Notes: generated from the letters alone by a model not told the origin. 64,000 bases of DNA from Chrysogorgia sp. JL179-B06 (GCA_035772405.1 JAYKKM010000122.1:3655001-3719000); one strand, 5' to 3'. Numbered from the stretch's first letter, positions 1 to 11,380 are shown. Translations and numbers: made by a program.

Positions 1-1860
1 CCCTTCGATGAACTTAATTAGTTTCTTCATGTGAAAAGCAGTCACGCCCAGAGACTCGAGCGACTCCCGATCCAGGCTCTTCAGCATCTCACCATCGACA
101 GACTCTTCCTGAAACACGTTTACGTAACAATCCATATGCAGCGCAGTCAGTAATTCACCGACCTGCCGCACGCCCAAGCCGGACAAATCGTTCGGGAACC
201 GCGACATTGATGTATCGTTCTTTTTGTCGCTTCCACGCATAAGCGAAATCGGGATCGGGTTGTTCTCCACGGTCACAGCCGTAGCAACTGAATTTATAAG
301 TAAAGACGAAGCCTGCATGGAACTGCTCTGCGCGGTCGTAGCTGCAGGCACTGGAGTCGAGTGAGGAGGCTTGGGAAGGAAAGTCGGTGTATCCATATAG
401 GTACTATCCCCCTTATGGGTACCACTTTTAGACATTGCATATGGTATTTCATAGATGGGCTCGTCCTCACACGTGGCCGGCGGCTGTAAGAAAGCATATC
501 GGTCATAGTCCCCATCTGACTTTAAAGTCCCCCTCCAGCGCTCGACCGTCGATGCTTTCCGATCTAGCTCGTCGGTGAAGCTGGCAGTTCTTCCATTCGG
601 TTTTGGTCGTTGACCCATTCCCGGTAGACTGAAGGACTTGTGTTTAACGGAAGGTTTCGGGCCTAGCTTGGGCGGCGTGATCTGCGCTCTCTGCAGTTGC
701 TGCGTTTTCTGCGCTGCAGGCTGCGTTCTCTGGGCCGGTTTTGGATATAACTTTGGTTGAGCACTGCGTGACGAACGCGGACAAGTCAATTCGTTCTGGC
801 TGCTGACCAGCTTCGGAGGCAACGGAGGCGCCGGTCCGTAGTTGACGTTCCTCGACCTGAAATCGGGACGTCTTCGTCTGACCTCGGTATTGGACGGTTG
901 CTCGTCAAACATAACGCTGTTCGACACGTCGTAGATGTTTTTCTTCACAGTGTCGAGATGTTCGTAGATATATAAATGCCGAGAATCCCGCAGATGCGTT
1001 CTCTTGAACTGTTTGTCGAGGGTGTCGACAATACACAGATAGTTCTCCCCACCTCCTTGGACACTCCCCTTGGCGGCCGCAACCTGCACTGGTAGATCGT
1101 TTGTAATCTTCAAACAAGCTTTCAGGCGTGGGTCATTGCCACCAACCGTAGTGGAAACCACGACTGTCTGCTCGATTTCCTCGACAATGACAACTTCGCC
1201 CAAACTCGAGACCAACATTGACGCATCAGATGTTCTCCCCGCTGCGGCCGGTCTCGCATCCAGAAAGCGAACGTTAACCGGTAAACCGAACGTCTGTTTC
1301 ACTTCTTCCAAGGTATACGGCTTGTAGTCAAGTAGGGGGGCAAATAACACGTCGGAATCGAGTGGAATCGACGTCATGTTTGTACACTTGACCGAGCAAT
1401 CGGCGAAATCCGCGTGTTTTATTTCCAGGATTTCATCAATTTCCAAGCCTCTTGGAGAATCCAAGTTCAGACATCTGTCCAATGCAATCACGTATTTAAT
1501 AATATGACTCCCGGAGACGTCGCTGCTGTACAAGGAGGCCAACTGTCGCGAGGAAATCTCCGTGCATTTACACTCGTTCGATCGCGGGAGTACCAGGACC
1601 TTGACTGGACAGTCGAGGGGAATTACCACCACGGTGTTCTTGAAGGGCTTTTCGCAAATCAGTTTCTTCGTCTTTTCTACGGAATGTAACACCAGCACTT
1701 GTCCGGATTCCAAACTGGTTCGCTCGCTCGTCGTGAAGTAGCCCATTTCGACGCGAACCACCTGCGGAAGTTTGAATCTTTCCACGAATTTATCCAAGCT
1801 GTAGTCGTTGTCACTCCAGAGCAACGTTTCGATAAATTCGTTTTCGTCCGGAACAGACAT
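1..1860 (-). CDS. GAREM-like adaptor, CABIT + proline/tyrosine-rich + SAM (3' end off window)
   Basis: Read on the minus strand, an uninterrupted frame runs from the ATG at 1858-1860 to the window edge (620 residues, no stop). Residues about 10-330 form a CABIT module: the start has LLWSDNDYSLDKFVERFKLP and QVVRVEMGY, the second half FAPLLDYKPYTLEEVKQTFG. Residues 330-540 are proline-, serine- and tyrosine-rich, with SH3-ligand-like APPLPPKL and tyrosine motifs such as DEPIYEIPYAM. Residues about 555-620 are a SAM domain (DLSGLGVRQVGELLTALHM, then VDGEMLKSLDRESLESLGV). CABIT-SAM proteins of the GAREM family are cytoplasmic adaptors that couple tyrosine-kinase signalling to Grb2/Shp2; that role here is inferred from architecture. 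The frame contains no intron, unlike the paralogue at 8072-54056, so it may be a retrocopy or an intron-loss gene. Start choice: the same NWWS-type beginning follows the ATG in both paralogues. Confidence 0.85.
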   Translation of the reverse strand, partial: MSVPDENEFIETLLWSDNDYSLDKFVERFKLPQVVRVEMGYFTTSERTSLESGQVLVLHSVEKTKKLICEKPFKNTVVVIPLDCPVKVLVLPRSNECKCTEISSRQLASLYSSDVSGSHIIKYVIALDRCLNLDSPRGLEIDEILEIKHADFADCSVKCTNMTSIPLDSDVLFAPLLDYKPYTLEEVKQTFGLPVNVRFLDARPAAAGRTSDASMLVSSLGEVVIVEEIEQTVVVSTTVGGNDPRLKACLKITNDLPVQVAAAKGSVQGGGENYLCIVDTLDKQFKRTHLRDSRHLYIYEHLDTVKKNIYDVSNSVMFDEQPSNTEVRRRRPDFRSRNVNYGPAPPLPPKLVSSQNELTCPRSSRSAQPKLYPKPAQRTQPAAQKTQQLQRAQITPPKLGPKPSVKHKSFSLPGMGQRPKPNGRTASFTDELDRKASTVERWRGTLKSDGDYDRYAFLQPPATCEDEPIYEIPYAMSKSGTHKGDSTYMDTPTFLPKPPHSTPVPAATTAQSSSMQASSLLINSVATAVTVENNPIPISLMRGSDKKNDTSMSRFPNDLSGLGVRQVGELLTALHMDCYVNVFQEESVDGEMLKSLDRESLESLGVTAFHMKKLIKFIEG

Positions 1861-2284
1861 TAGCAGCCGTAGTTAAAATGTCAGTGATTCGATGACGATG
1901 AAAGTAAGAATATACCAAAAGCTCTGGGATCTACTATGCCCCTTCTTATATTAGTATAAGAAGGTATATCAATTCATATCAATCAATGGATCAATTAATA
2001 GCGATCGAGATCGATTCGTTGAGTTGGCGCTTTAGTTCGGTCGAACACAAATCCACGACACAACTTAACGAGACGTCGAGAAGTCAGAGCAGGAAACAGG
2101 ACGCAAACGTTTGTATACATACTAAAACTATCGTATTACTATCCTGTTTCCAATCTCTTTCAGCGGTCGTATTTCAATCATGGAAATTGTTAGCCCGCAC
2201 TCACCAGCCCGCCTCCAGCCGCCTCAAAAAAACAACCCGCCAGCTACTCAGAGCTTATATAGGTTTGGACACCTATATTCTTCT

Positions 2285-2690
2285 AAGTAATATTCGGCAT
2301 TTCACTCGATTAAACTGCATGTTGTAAGGATTTATGGTGAAGGAAATTTCGAGTGTTGAAATATATACATTTTAAGACCAAACCGAAAAATTGCGAAAAA
2401 TGGAATTGATAACCTAGAAAATGGAATTAATACCCTTGCCGATAGCCTAGTCGCGAGTTCTGTATATATAATGTGGTAATGCTGGGAGAAGAGGGTATAT
2501 TACAAGTAATATATAGCATTTCACTCGAATGGATGTTGTAAGAACACTCGAAATTTTCTTCATCATAAACCTTAGAATATGCGGTTTAATCGAGCGAAAT
2601 GCCAAATATTACTTGTAATATACCTTCTTCTCCCAGCATTACCACCACTATATACAGAACTCGTGACTAGGCTATCGGCAAGCAGAAATT
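2285..2690. repeat. Two diverged, head-to-head copies of the tRNA-like repeat tail
   Basis: The stretch from about 2285 (GGCATTTCACTCGATTAAAC) and the opposed stretch to about 2690 (ending TCGTGACTAGGCTATCGGCA) match the non-tRNA part of the approximately 290-bp repeat found many times at 54300-59640. They face each other around 2530 and are much more diverged than the cluster copies, so they are older. The tRNA-like head is missing or unrecognisable. Confidence 0.7.
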
Positions 2691-2744
2691 TTTTGGGGGA
2701 TCACTTGCCATGGGAAGCAATCTGATTGGCTAACCCGAAACAAC

Positions 2745-2815
2745 TTTTATCCTAACCCTAAATAACCCATACTAACCCTAACCCCCCGCCTAACGAGTTT
2801 TCTAACCCTAATCCC
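2745..2815. repeat. Degenerate CCCTAA telomere-like repeats
   Basis: About seven scattered CCTAA/CCCTAA units (TAACCCTAAATAACCC, ACTAACCCTAACCCC, TCTAACCCTAATCCC) lie in 70 bp, interrupted by other bases. This is an interstitial telomere-like patch matching the TTAGGG telomere type of most animals, not a functional end. Confidence 0.6.
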
Positions 2816-3044
2816 CCTTCCGAGGGGTTCCATTATTTCCGAGTTCCATCGAGGTTAATAAATGTTCATATTTCCCCAAACCACAAACGTTCTATTGCAA
2901 GAAATTGAAGCTCTAAAGTTGCCGAAACGTTGTCCGCCATTGCTCAAAACTTGTTCTCGTAGGGGGAGAGGGAGAGGGGAAGAGCGAAAAAAAGTAGAGT
3001 GATTAGGAGATATAGCAAAGTGAAAAGGTGGTGAACTTTTGCTA

Positions 3045-4232
3045 TTTCATTTGCTATTTTTAGGAATGGACTCGAACCGGAAATTATAAACGGCTAGGAA
3101 GTCGTCGTCAGAAAGTGAAACGTAATATTTACACACAGCTCACGGTATCAAACGTTTATAGACAGATGGTTAGATAGACGGTTTATTCAATAAATATATG
3201 GCAGCCAAAAAGGTTGAATTGCGTATCTATGTGCCGGTTTATATGATCCCAGTTGCCCGAGACGTATTTCATCACGAGTTTATATGATCTCGGTACATCG
3301 GGATGTCCCGGGTGACCGCGGGATGCGTGAAAATGTTGATACTAGACGACGTTTTAAATTTCGATTCACTTCATCCCGGTGTACCGGGAAATTATATACA
3401 CAAAATTTAGAAAAATGTTTCGTACCCCGTCGATCCAAAAAATTTTTATACTCCTTGATATTTTAATGTCAAGAGGGGTATAGAAAAGATACATATGGTA
3501 CATGTACTGTTTCTGTTGTGATCCAAATGATTTACTTTTTAATACTGTCGTCTGCAGTAGCGAAGCTGGCCGTAGCAACTGGACATGCTATGCTAATTTA
3601 TAAACATCTCCATATTTTGAAAACAATATATTTCTAAAGATCTGAATATGTAAATCGTTTCAAAATTTGCATAGCATGACCAGTGCTATGGCCAACTTCG
3701 CAAGCAGCTGAATGAAGCGATGAAAGCAGCTGTATGCCTACTTGTATATATATTTATTGTTGATAATGTTTTTACTGTTTTTACTGTATGTATAGGCAAA
3801 GTTTATCAAAATAAAATAAAATAAAAAATTCGTCTATCCAATTTTGATTTTATCTTTTGATTTTGGGAAAAAAATTTTACCCAACCAAATTAAGATCAGA
3901 AATATAACCGTCCCAACCATTTATGGGTTCAAGAAAATCGTTTACCCAACCCAAGAAGAAAAAAGTTAGATTAAGCCCGATTGCTTGCATATCGTCGAAT
4001 ACAGACAGATCCTACTGTAGCTCTCAGATTATTATCTCACTATACCGAATACAATAACAGAAGCTAATGTCCAATGATGACTAAGGAGAACTAATGACGA
4101 CTCCAATTTTAAATGCTGAACTCTTCAGAGAAGTGATGATTTTTTTACCCAACCATTTAGGTCTTAGAATTTTCAGTTACCCAACCATTTTCTCTTCGGC
4201 CCCCACCCCGACCATAAATAATGACCGGTCCC
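3045..4232. repeat. Direct duplication, copy 1
   Basis: Starts at ATTTGCTATTTTTAGGAATGG and ends at AATAATGACCGGTCCC; the same order of blocks recurs at 4324-5846 with indels. Shared blocks include an imperfect palindrome CCCGGTGTACCGGG, TTTCGTACCCCGTCGATCC, and several ACCCAACCATTT segments. No coding capacity is seen. It may be an untranslated or terminal part of a retroelement, because the linker between the copies matches a Penelope-type flank (see 4240-4345). Confidence 0.8.
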
Positions 4233-4239
4233 ATATATG

Positions 4240-4345
4240 TATGCCAAAAGGGTGTCACAAGTAGAAATCCAATCAAATGCACAAGAGATAAACAAACTAA
4301 TATTTAATGAGATACGAAAAGTTAAATCATTTGCTATTTTTAGGA
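4240..4345 (-). repeat. Repeat shared with 55250-55345, inverted
   Basis: The segment from TATGCCAAAAGGGTGTCAC through AGTTAAATCATTTGCTATTT is the reverse complement of 55245-55350, which directly follows a GIY-YIG Penelope-like fragment. This links the 3-6 kb duplication to the non-coding part of that element family. Confidence 0.7.
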
Positions 4346-5846
4346 ATGGACTCGAACCGGAAATTATAAACGGCTCAAATCGAAAACTTGGGCTACCGTA
4401 GTTAGACTTAGGAAGTCGAACGTTTCGAGAGAAGGCCTTTCGTTAGAAAGTGAAACGAAAAGTGAAATACACACCTCGTGGTATTGGTATCAAACATTTA
4501 TAGATAGATGGTTAGATAGATGGTTTATTCAATAAATACATGACAGCGTAAAAGGTTGAATTGCGTATCTAAGCACCTATTTGTATGATCCTGGTTGCCC
4601 GAGACTTATTTCATCACGACACGGGTTTATATGATATCGGTGCGCAAAAATGTTGATAATAATTTCTCAATGAAACAAAAACTAATTTTATTCACATAAG
4701 AAGCATCCCAACTAATGTTTTTTTCATTTTACCACTTTTTGGATATTTTACCTGGTCAGATTCGATTCACTTCATCCTGGTGTACCGGGATGTTGCGTTT
4801 ATATGGGAAAGGTGGGATGTCCCGGTCTCCATACAAACACAACTGCGAAAATAACAGTAAATTATATACAGCCTTGATCCCGGTATACCGGGACATCCCG
4901 TCCGATCTATTTACAAAATTTAGAAAAATGTTTCGTACCCCGTCGATCCATTCAAGAAATTACTTGATACCCCCTCAAATAATTAAAAAAAATTTCATAC
5001 CCTCCTTGATATTTTAATGTCAAGAGGATGACATAATGCGATTATATAACCCAGGTCTGTTTCTGTTGTGATCCAAATGATTTACTTTTTAATACTGTAG
5101 TCTGCAGTAGCGAAGCTGGCCGTAGAAACTGGCCATGCTATGCTAATTTATAAACATCTGCATATTTTGAAAACAATATATTTCTAAAGATCTGAATATG
5201 TAAATCGTTTCAAAATTTGCATAGCATGACCAGTTGCTATGGCGAACTTCGCAACTGGTAGTCTGTACTACATTAATACACTTTAGAAACTAGCAATGAA
5301 AGCAGCTGAATGAAGCTGCTTTATGTGTGTTAAAGTGCTATTGAGATAAAAAATTCGTCTATCCAATTTTGATTTTATCTTTTGATTTTGGGAAAAACAT
5401 TTTACCCAACCAAATTAAGATCAGAAATTTAACCGTCCCAACCATTTATGGGTAAAGAAAATCGTTTACCCAACCCAAGAAGAAAAAGTTAGATTAAGCC
5501 CCATTCCTTGCATATCGTCGATACAAGTTTTAATAACAAACAGACATATTCTACTGTAGCTCTCAGATTATTATCTCCCTAAACCGAGCAGGAATCTAAG
5601 GAAAACAAGGAGAAGAATACAATAACAAAAGCTAATGTGCAATGATGACTAAGGAGAACTAATGACGACTCCAATTTTAAATGCTGAACTCTTAATTTTT
5701 TTATGTATATAGTCGAGGAAATTTTGCTACCCAACCCTTCAGAGAAGTGATGATTTTTTTACCCAACCATTTAGGTCTTAGAATTTTCAGTTACCCAACC
5801 ATTTTCTCTTCGGCCCCCACCCCGACCATAAATAATGACCGGTCCC
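4324..5846. repeat. Direct duplication, copy 2
   Basis: Second, longer copy of 3045-4232, starting and ending with the same words. It carries additional palindromic CCGGTATACCGGG-type stretches at about 4770-4910, and extra insertions such as ATGCTGAACTCTTAATTTTTTTATG near 5680. The tandem arrangement with a roughly 90-bp linker suggests a tandem element insertion or unequal exchange. Confidence 0.8.
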
Positions 5847-6078
5847 TTAATAAACATTCTTGACTGTCAGTGAAGTTCTCTTTATATTCCAGGTGTATTT
5901 TCTTTATTAGTTTTGCCATGGTATACATATTACAAACATGATTTACAGACATTAAGACAACAGCTAATGCCAAGTAATGCGGCCACAAAACAAATACAAA
6001 CGATTCTCACATTAATAACAATCTAAAAATTACACGATGGATGTTAGGATACGCATTATAGTTAGTATAAAGTTAGTA

Positions 6079-6675
6079 CAGTCAAACCTGTATTAAGCGG
6101 TCCCCATATTAAGCGATCACCCGTTATTAAGCGGTCACTTGGCAAAGTCCCGAACATTTCGTAACTTAAATACTGCATTTAAAGTAACCTTTAGTAAACG
6201 GTCACCTCTATTAAGCGGACACGGTCACCCTTTGTACAGTCCAAAAGTTAGTATTTCATTGTCTTGAGCGGTCACCTCACTCTCGTATTAAGCGGTCACC
6301 ACAAACATATTTATTGACATCGAGAACTTTTGTTAGCCATTTTTAGGGAGACAGATTTGAGCCAAATTAATTAGAGACTATTTTTCTGCGGTGTAGCTAC
6401 GTCTGAAGAATCAATTTTTCTTTGCCTAGTTTGTTAATAATTTTACATCTTGTTATTAACACAATGTAAATTTATTAACAACTTAAGCATTAAATTGTTA
6501 TTTTGTGTTCATAGTTATTTTTATCGTTCCCTTAATTTCTGTTCAGATTTATAAACCGAGTTTTAGCAGGTCACATTTTAATATACAATAATCAAACCCA
6601 CTTTAAGCGGTCACCCTGCATTAAGCGGTCACCTACGCAATCCCCAAGGGTGACCGCTTAATACAGGTTCGACTG
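6079..6675. mobile_element. 597-bp TA-flanked MITE (pogo/Tc1-type TIRs)
   Basis: The left end begins CAGTCAAACCTGTATTAAGC and the right end finishes GCTTAATACAGGTTCGACTG; these are terminal inverted repeats of about 25 bp with one or two mismatches. TA dinucleotides flank both ends (6077-6078, 6676-6677). The inside repeats ATTAAGCGGTCAC-like words several times in both orientations. No transposase frame is present, so it is non-autonomous. TIR sequence and TA target point to the Tc1/mariner/pogo superfamily. Confidence 0.88.
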
Positions 6676-6677
6676 TA

Positions 6678-7882
6678 TGATGGTAGCGGCTGGCAGGTTC
6701 GTATAAGGTTCAGTTAAATAGTAATTTCCTAAACTTTGTAAAGGTTATATGTTTTTTGTTGTAATAGATTTAGATAGAATATTCCAGGTTCTTGTTATCC
6801 GAATTATATACACTTTTTTGTATATAAGCGCCGAAGGCGCGAGGTCTGTGCGAAAAAACCGAAGGCAAATACTTTACCGTACAGACCAAGCAAACGAGGT
6901 TAATAAGACATTTATTATAGGACTTTTGGTTCATTTTGTTCTCTGTTTTTAACGTTGCGTTTGTCTTCAGATGTTGCGATTTACCTCTCTGAGCTTGTTG
7001 ATTTCGCTTCATGTTTACACGCGTTACTGGTCGTTAGGCATTCATTTTCTTCACTTATAGATAAACAGCTTTCAAGAAAAGCAGCACTAATGTTCCAGGA
7101 CGTGTTATTGTTCGAACTTTTCCAACGAACATACTCAAATCCTCTTTTATTTTCATCTAAATCAACTCAGACATTTTCCCGCCAAAACTTACCGGTCCGG
7201 AAAAAGATCCGGAAAACTTTTCCGGACCTCTCACGAACCAATCAGCGTGCGCCATCTTTCTTAGCCATATAATAATTGCTCGTAATTCTCGTATTACAAA
7301 TGCTCGTAATGCGTATTAAATGTGAATTAAGGTTATCTGTCAAATAACCTGTGACGTCATGTGCTGCCATCACTTTACGTGCTACCACCACTTTACCTAT
7401 AAAGTGGAGGCTCTACGCGCGATAGGTATCGCAATAGTAAGAAATACAACGCTTACCAGCACGGACGTCATGGTCATATTCCAAATAGAGTTCCAAGAGT
7501 TTCCAAGAATTTCTACTTGAGTTCATAGCTTTAAGAAAACAATGAAAATGTGGTTAAACGCAAACCGCGTGGTTTCTCTTTCCTCCTGCCCACATTGTCA
7601 TTAAGCGGCGAGAAACGAAAATGTTCATCTGAGTAACACATGTACGTATGTTGCTTAAGTTACGCCGGATAATTTATATGTAATTGCGACACCATTACAA
7701 CTGCGAATTAATCCCAAGCATGGACGTATAGTCAGTCAATAGCTTGCCCCACTTTGCCCAGATCAAGTTCTTAAAAGTTGGTTTATTTTGAAGATCACGT
7801 ATCTTCAAAATAATCATTTTCGAATTTAAAGTGTTACGACTATTATCATATTCAGTGGAAATGAAGGAATATTTTTAATACG

Positions 7883-7924
<42 letters not shown>

Positions 7925-8071
7925 GTTAATTTATTTTAAGATTAATAGTATTATTATGATTAGTTTTGCATATAAACTGATTTTGTTCCCCAAAATTCCG
8001 AGCTCCCCACAGGTACTCATGGGATATGCCGTCAACTACTTCCTTGAGTTGATGACAATATATTGGCAAAA
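6678..8071. other. Upstream region of adaptor gene 2
   Basis: No coding region is supported. A CCGGAAAAG/CTTTTCCGG palindromic patch is at 7195-7230, ATTTGCTCGTAAT-type short repeats are near 7270-7310, and an AAT microsatellite is at 7885-7922. The promoter and 5' UTR of the gene starting at 8072 should be here but are not identifiable by eye. Confidence 0.45.
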
Positions 8072-8470
8072 ATGGCCGAAGTGGATGAAGAGAAGTTGAT
8101 CTCGACTTTGACATGGAGCAGCACCGTGTACAGCCTGGCAGAGTTTGTCGAAAACTTCCATCTACCACAGGTCGTTCGCGTCGACGTCGGTTACTACGGA
8201 GAAAACGAGACGACAAGCCTTGACATCGAACAAGTTATCATGCTACACGCATTACGAACGAAGCAGCTACTTTTAAGCGAGGACCCCTCAGGAAGGCAAA
8301 TAGCAATCCCACTGGACTGTCCGCAAAAAGTTCAAGTATATCCACTGCCCATCGACTGTATCTACGAGAAATTGGTTACCGACCAAATGAGGTTTGTGTA
8401 CCCGAGGATTAAATACGTCCGAGCAATGACAGCGTATGCAAACGAACTAGAAAAATCAGTTCACGAAGAG
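8072..8470 (+). CDS. GAREM-like adaptor gene 2, exon 1 (CABIT, first half)
   Basis: 133 codons from ATG 8072 (MAEVDEEKLISTLTWSSTVY) to a splice donor GAG|GTAATA at 8470/8471, phase 0. It aligns along its length with the starts of the paralogues at 1860 (minus) and 62215 (plus): LTWSSTVYSLAEFVENFHLP then QVVRVDVGYYGENETTSL and ALRTKQLL. This is the N-terminal half of a CABIT module. Joined in phase with exons at 20762, 21907 and 53665 it gives a 515-residue CABIT - proline-rich - SAM protein, a GAREM-type tyrosine-kinase signalling adaptor by architecture. The donor is immediately followed by an AAT microsatellite. Intron 1 is about 12.3 kb and filled with minus-strand LINEs. Confidence 0.82.
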
Positions 8471-8535
8471 GTAATAATAATAATGACAATAATAATAATA
8501 ATAATAATAACAATAATAATAATAATTATAAGTAA

Positions 8536-8667
8536 TAGCATGGCATTGAGGTTGATTAGTGATTAAATGTACCCGAAAGCCGAGGGAGGTTTAGTAAAAG
8601 TATTTTTACTAAACCTCCTGAGGCTTGAGGGACATTTAATCACGAATCAACCGTAATGCCACGCTAT
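8536..8667. repeat. 132-bp near-perfect hairpin
   Basis: ATAGCATGGCATTGAGGTTG... at 8535 pairs with ...CAACCGTAATGCCACGCTAT ending 8667. The arms are about 63 nt with few mismatches and the loop is only a few bases near 8601 (AGTAAAAG-TA-TTTTTACT). It lies 65 bp inside intron 1. It could be a foldback MITE or, if transcribed with the host gene, a long pre-mRNA hairpin. No target duplication could be assigned. Confidence 0.8.
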
Positions 8668-9037
8668 CACTTTATAATATTATGGCGGCTACCAAGACAA
8701 TACGAACGCTTTTAGCCGATTCAACAAGTTCAAATGGAATACAACTTTGTGAGTTGCTATTAATGGTTATTGGGAATTCGATAATGGTTCACTTCATGTC
8801 TTCGTTAGTTATTCTATTGAAATGTTTTAGAGTAGTTTAGCATATATATATATATATATATAAGCTGGATGAGTAGCGTGTTTCGCAGCGCAATTTGAGT
8901 TAAATAGAACAGGTCTTCTGCATAAACATTAGGTATGATTAGTTACTAATCGTACTTAATGTTTTATGCAGGTGATTGATCAGGTTATTTAGAGATTAAT
9001 CGTCCCGCGTGAAATAAAGGATTTCGAGGTAGCCATG

Positions 9038-9074
<37 letters not shown>

Positions 9075-9123
9075 TTTATTTTTATTTTTTTTATTATTAA
9101 TAATAATAATAATAATAATAATA
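8668..9123. other. Intronic, AT repeat and AAT microsatellites
   Basis: No gene. An (AT)n run lies near 8842-8862, a small inverted pair CATTAGGTATGATTAG/CTAATCGTACTTAATG near 8927-8960, and AAT tracts at 9041-9073 and 9095-9123. The last of these is the 3' tail of the LINE that follows. Confidence 0.5.
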
Positions 9124-9927
9124 ATGGAAACTTTATTTAAATCTTTTGTTATATATTCAATTATAAATCTCGCTCAATGAGGTAATTTACAATTGACTAC
9201 TTGAACCACTATAAACTATCAATTAAAGATTATACAAATGAAAATATGAATATATACGTCTATTTTAAAAGTTCATTAATTCAGGATTTGTCCATTCTTT
9301 GTTTCTACAGCAGAAAATATAATATGTTGTTCTAATGGCGATAGATGTTATTTTTTTAATGCAGTAGTTTTGGTGTTTCTTATCAAGACCTACATCACTT
9401 AACATATTTAGAAAAATAGAGCATTCTTTTGAGAAAATACCGAGAGAACTAATCGAGAGATTTACAAATTTTACATTTTTATATTGTTCTTTTTGTTGTC
9501 TAATAACGTCTATGTATTTAGCTTTTTTGCGTTCAACGTTGTTTTCGAGGTTTGATTCAAATCCGACAGTAAGTTCAAGGATATAGAGGTAGTCATCCGA
9601 AATAGATAAAAGCAAATCTGGACGATGCGTCTCACCAGGTATTATTGATGGACTTTTGTATCCGGGAAGATCAACGAAGAGATTAGAGTTGATGACAGGT
9701 TGTAGTGTTTTTGCGAGAAAGTTGAGGACAGAGTCGTGTCTCCTGTAAACCGTGGAAGGTACGATTGACATCCTGCAACCACATGTAAGAGCGTTTCAGG
9801 GTTTAAACAAAAGGAACAATCCGAGGTTGATGATATACCCCATCTGGTAAGGTTTTTGCGTGTAGGAAAAGAGTTATTAATGTAACGAATGGTAAAGTTA
9901 TAAATGTTTTTTGGTAAGTTAGATTAA

Positions 9928-9930
<3 letters not shown>
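9124..9930 (-). mobile_element. 5'-truncated RLE-type LINE, copy C
   Basis: Minus-strand fragment ending in an AATAAAGTTTCCATT tail followed by ATT repeats (9095-9130). The coding part (about 9265-9925) has the zinc knuckle CSFCLNPETLLHVVAGC and a restriction-like endonuclease segment (RPDLLLS, then LYILELTVGFESN). This is the C-terminal end of an R2/NeSL-type reverse transcriptase. It closely matches copies A (11397-14740) and B (14918-16335). The reading frame changes near 9775, and everything 5' of 9930 is lost in a microsatellite. Confidence 0.85.
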
Positions 9931-9966
<36 letters not shown>

Positions 9967-10355
9967 TAATAATAAATAATAAATATTCATAATAAATACT
10001 AATAATAATAAATACTAATAATAAATAATATTACTACCACTACTAAAATAATAATAATAATAATAATAATAACAATAACAATAATTTTAATTTAATTTTT
10101 AATCTTAAAAATCTAAAAATATTTTTCAAATAATTTACACACTTAAAACAGTCATTAATAGTAATGGTAATAATAACAATGATAATAAGTCATCGTTCTT
10201 AAAAATTATCCTCTCCTAGTTATATACTATAGTGATAATGATAATAATAACAAATTGAACTAAATATAATATAATACAATTATAAGAAATAAGCTGTTCT
10301 GAAATTTAGCTAGAATAAAAGTACGGTCGAAGTAAAAAAGTTCATATAACAAATT
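9931..10355. repeat. AAT-rich microsatellite tract
   Basis: Imperfect AAT/AATA/ATTAATA repeats at 9928-10090, followed by AT-rich unique sequence with dispersed ATAATAAT words. It combines the truncated 5' side of LINE copy C with the presumed 3' tail of the next fragment. No gene. Confidence 0.6.
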
Positions 10356-11380
10356 TCAAAAGATTCCCGCCGCGATTACATTTAATTGAAAATCCTCTAA
10401 CATCTCTCCTTCAACTCGTTTCCTAAAAGGCACTCGCGAGCCTCTTACACACAGGTGGACGGATCGTAATATTTCAAACGACAAGCGTGCCCGTAGCCAA
10501 GCTACAACGATGGCGTATGGCTCTCCATTTTTTCTTGCTAATAATTCCGCTAATGTTTTCAGGAATAAAGTGCATTCGACTCCCATTGGTCCCAAATACG
10601 AGAGGCGTAAAAGTTCCATTTTCAATATCCAAAACTCTTTGTAGGTATTGTCTCTTCTTTTCATTTTCCTGTTCTCTAAAAATCTTTGCTGTAGGTTTAT
10701 TCTTGTTGCTTGCGGAGTTTACATGCGTAACTCCAACATCAAAAAAGTGCTGTAACTCCACGTGACCAGAATCCTCCCGCCTTAATGTCTAATCTTGCTT
10801 CAGAGCTTGCATTTGCCGATCTCAAATCCAAAATCTCGTTGTCAAGTGGTTGGAGGTGTGGCTCTGATTCCACATTCTTACAAACTTTACTGATTACAGA
10901 TGTCAGCAGCTCTTTTTGCATGATAGAGAATGGTTGATTACAAAACTCTCCCCACATGGAGAATAGCTTGGTAAATCGGACAATGGCAGGTTGTAGCGGA
11001 TACGTAGGGAGTCCTTAAATTCTTGTTTATTCAAACGAAGACCCTGTTCCTCAAGTGGGATTGCATTAAGCCACGAGCTGGCTCCCTTATCTCTCGCTTG
11101 ATTTACCAGCGGCAACAGCTAGGTCAGTAGGTAGAGATGCGTCGATTGTTTCAATCTTGTTCTTTAGAGATGCGGCCTTCAGCGCCTGTTGATGTTTTTT
11201 CAGGTCATTAGTTGATGGCTCACTTTTTTTCATCATTATGCTCTGTGTTGTGATCGAATCTACATGTGATGCTGTTATCAGGGTTGAGGCGGCGTATTGC
11301 TGTGGAGATTCGACTTTCAGGTTTGGCATACCCAAACCACCTTGAGCTGGTGATAATGTGAATAGTTCCGCGAGTTCAAA
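10356..11380 (-). pseudogene. Decayed C-terminal fragment of a second LINE family
   Basis: Several short minus-strand frames in succession encode the same order of motifs as the element at 16916-17803: [78 protein letters not shown] and a final MVAWLRARLSFEILRS-type stretch. The series of frameshifts shows an old, non-functional copy. The ALDxxAxGFW...FFDV block is a candidate PD-(D/E)xK-type nuclease core; that is inference. Confidence 0.75.

Larger units (their letters stand above)
1861..3044. other. Intergenic, 5' flank of adaptor gene 1
   Basis: No gene is supported. Besides the two repeat features listed inside it (2285-2690 and 2745-2815), it contains short AT-rich direct repeats (ATATCAATTC type near 1965-1985). 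Any promoter of the minus-strand adaptor gene should lie just above 1860, but I see no clear core motif. Confidence 0.5.

Noticed and set aside
1070..1689. Two plus-strand open frames (1070-1327, 1414-1689)
   Set aside because: They are antisense shadows of the minus-strand CABIT-SAM gene that covers 1-1860.
6749..7272. Short plus-strand frames near 6.7-7.3 kb
   Set aside because: No domain, no splice context, and low-complexity composition; no support for a gene.
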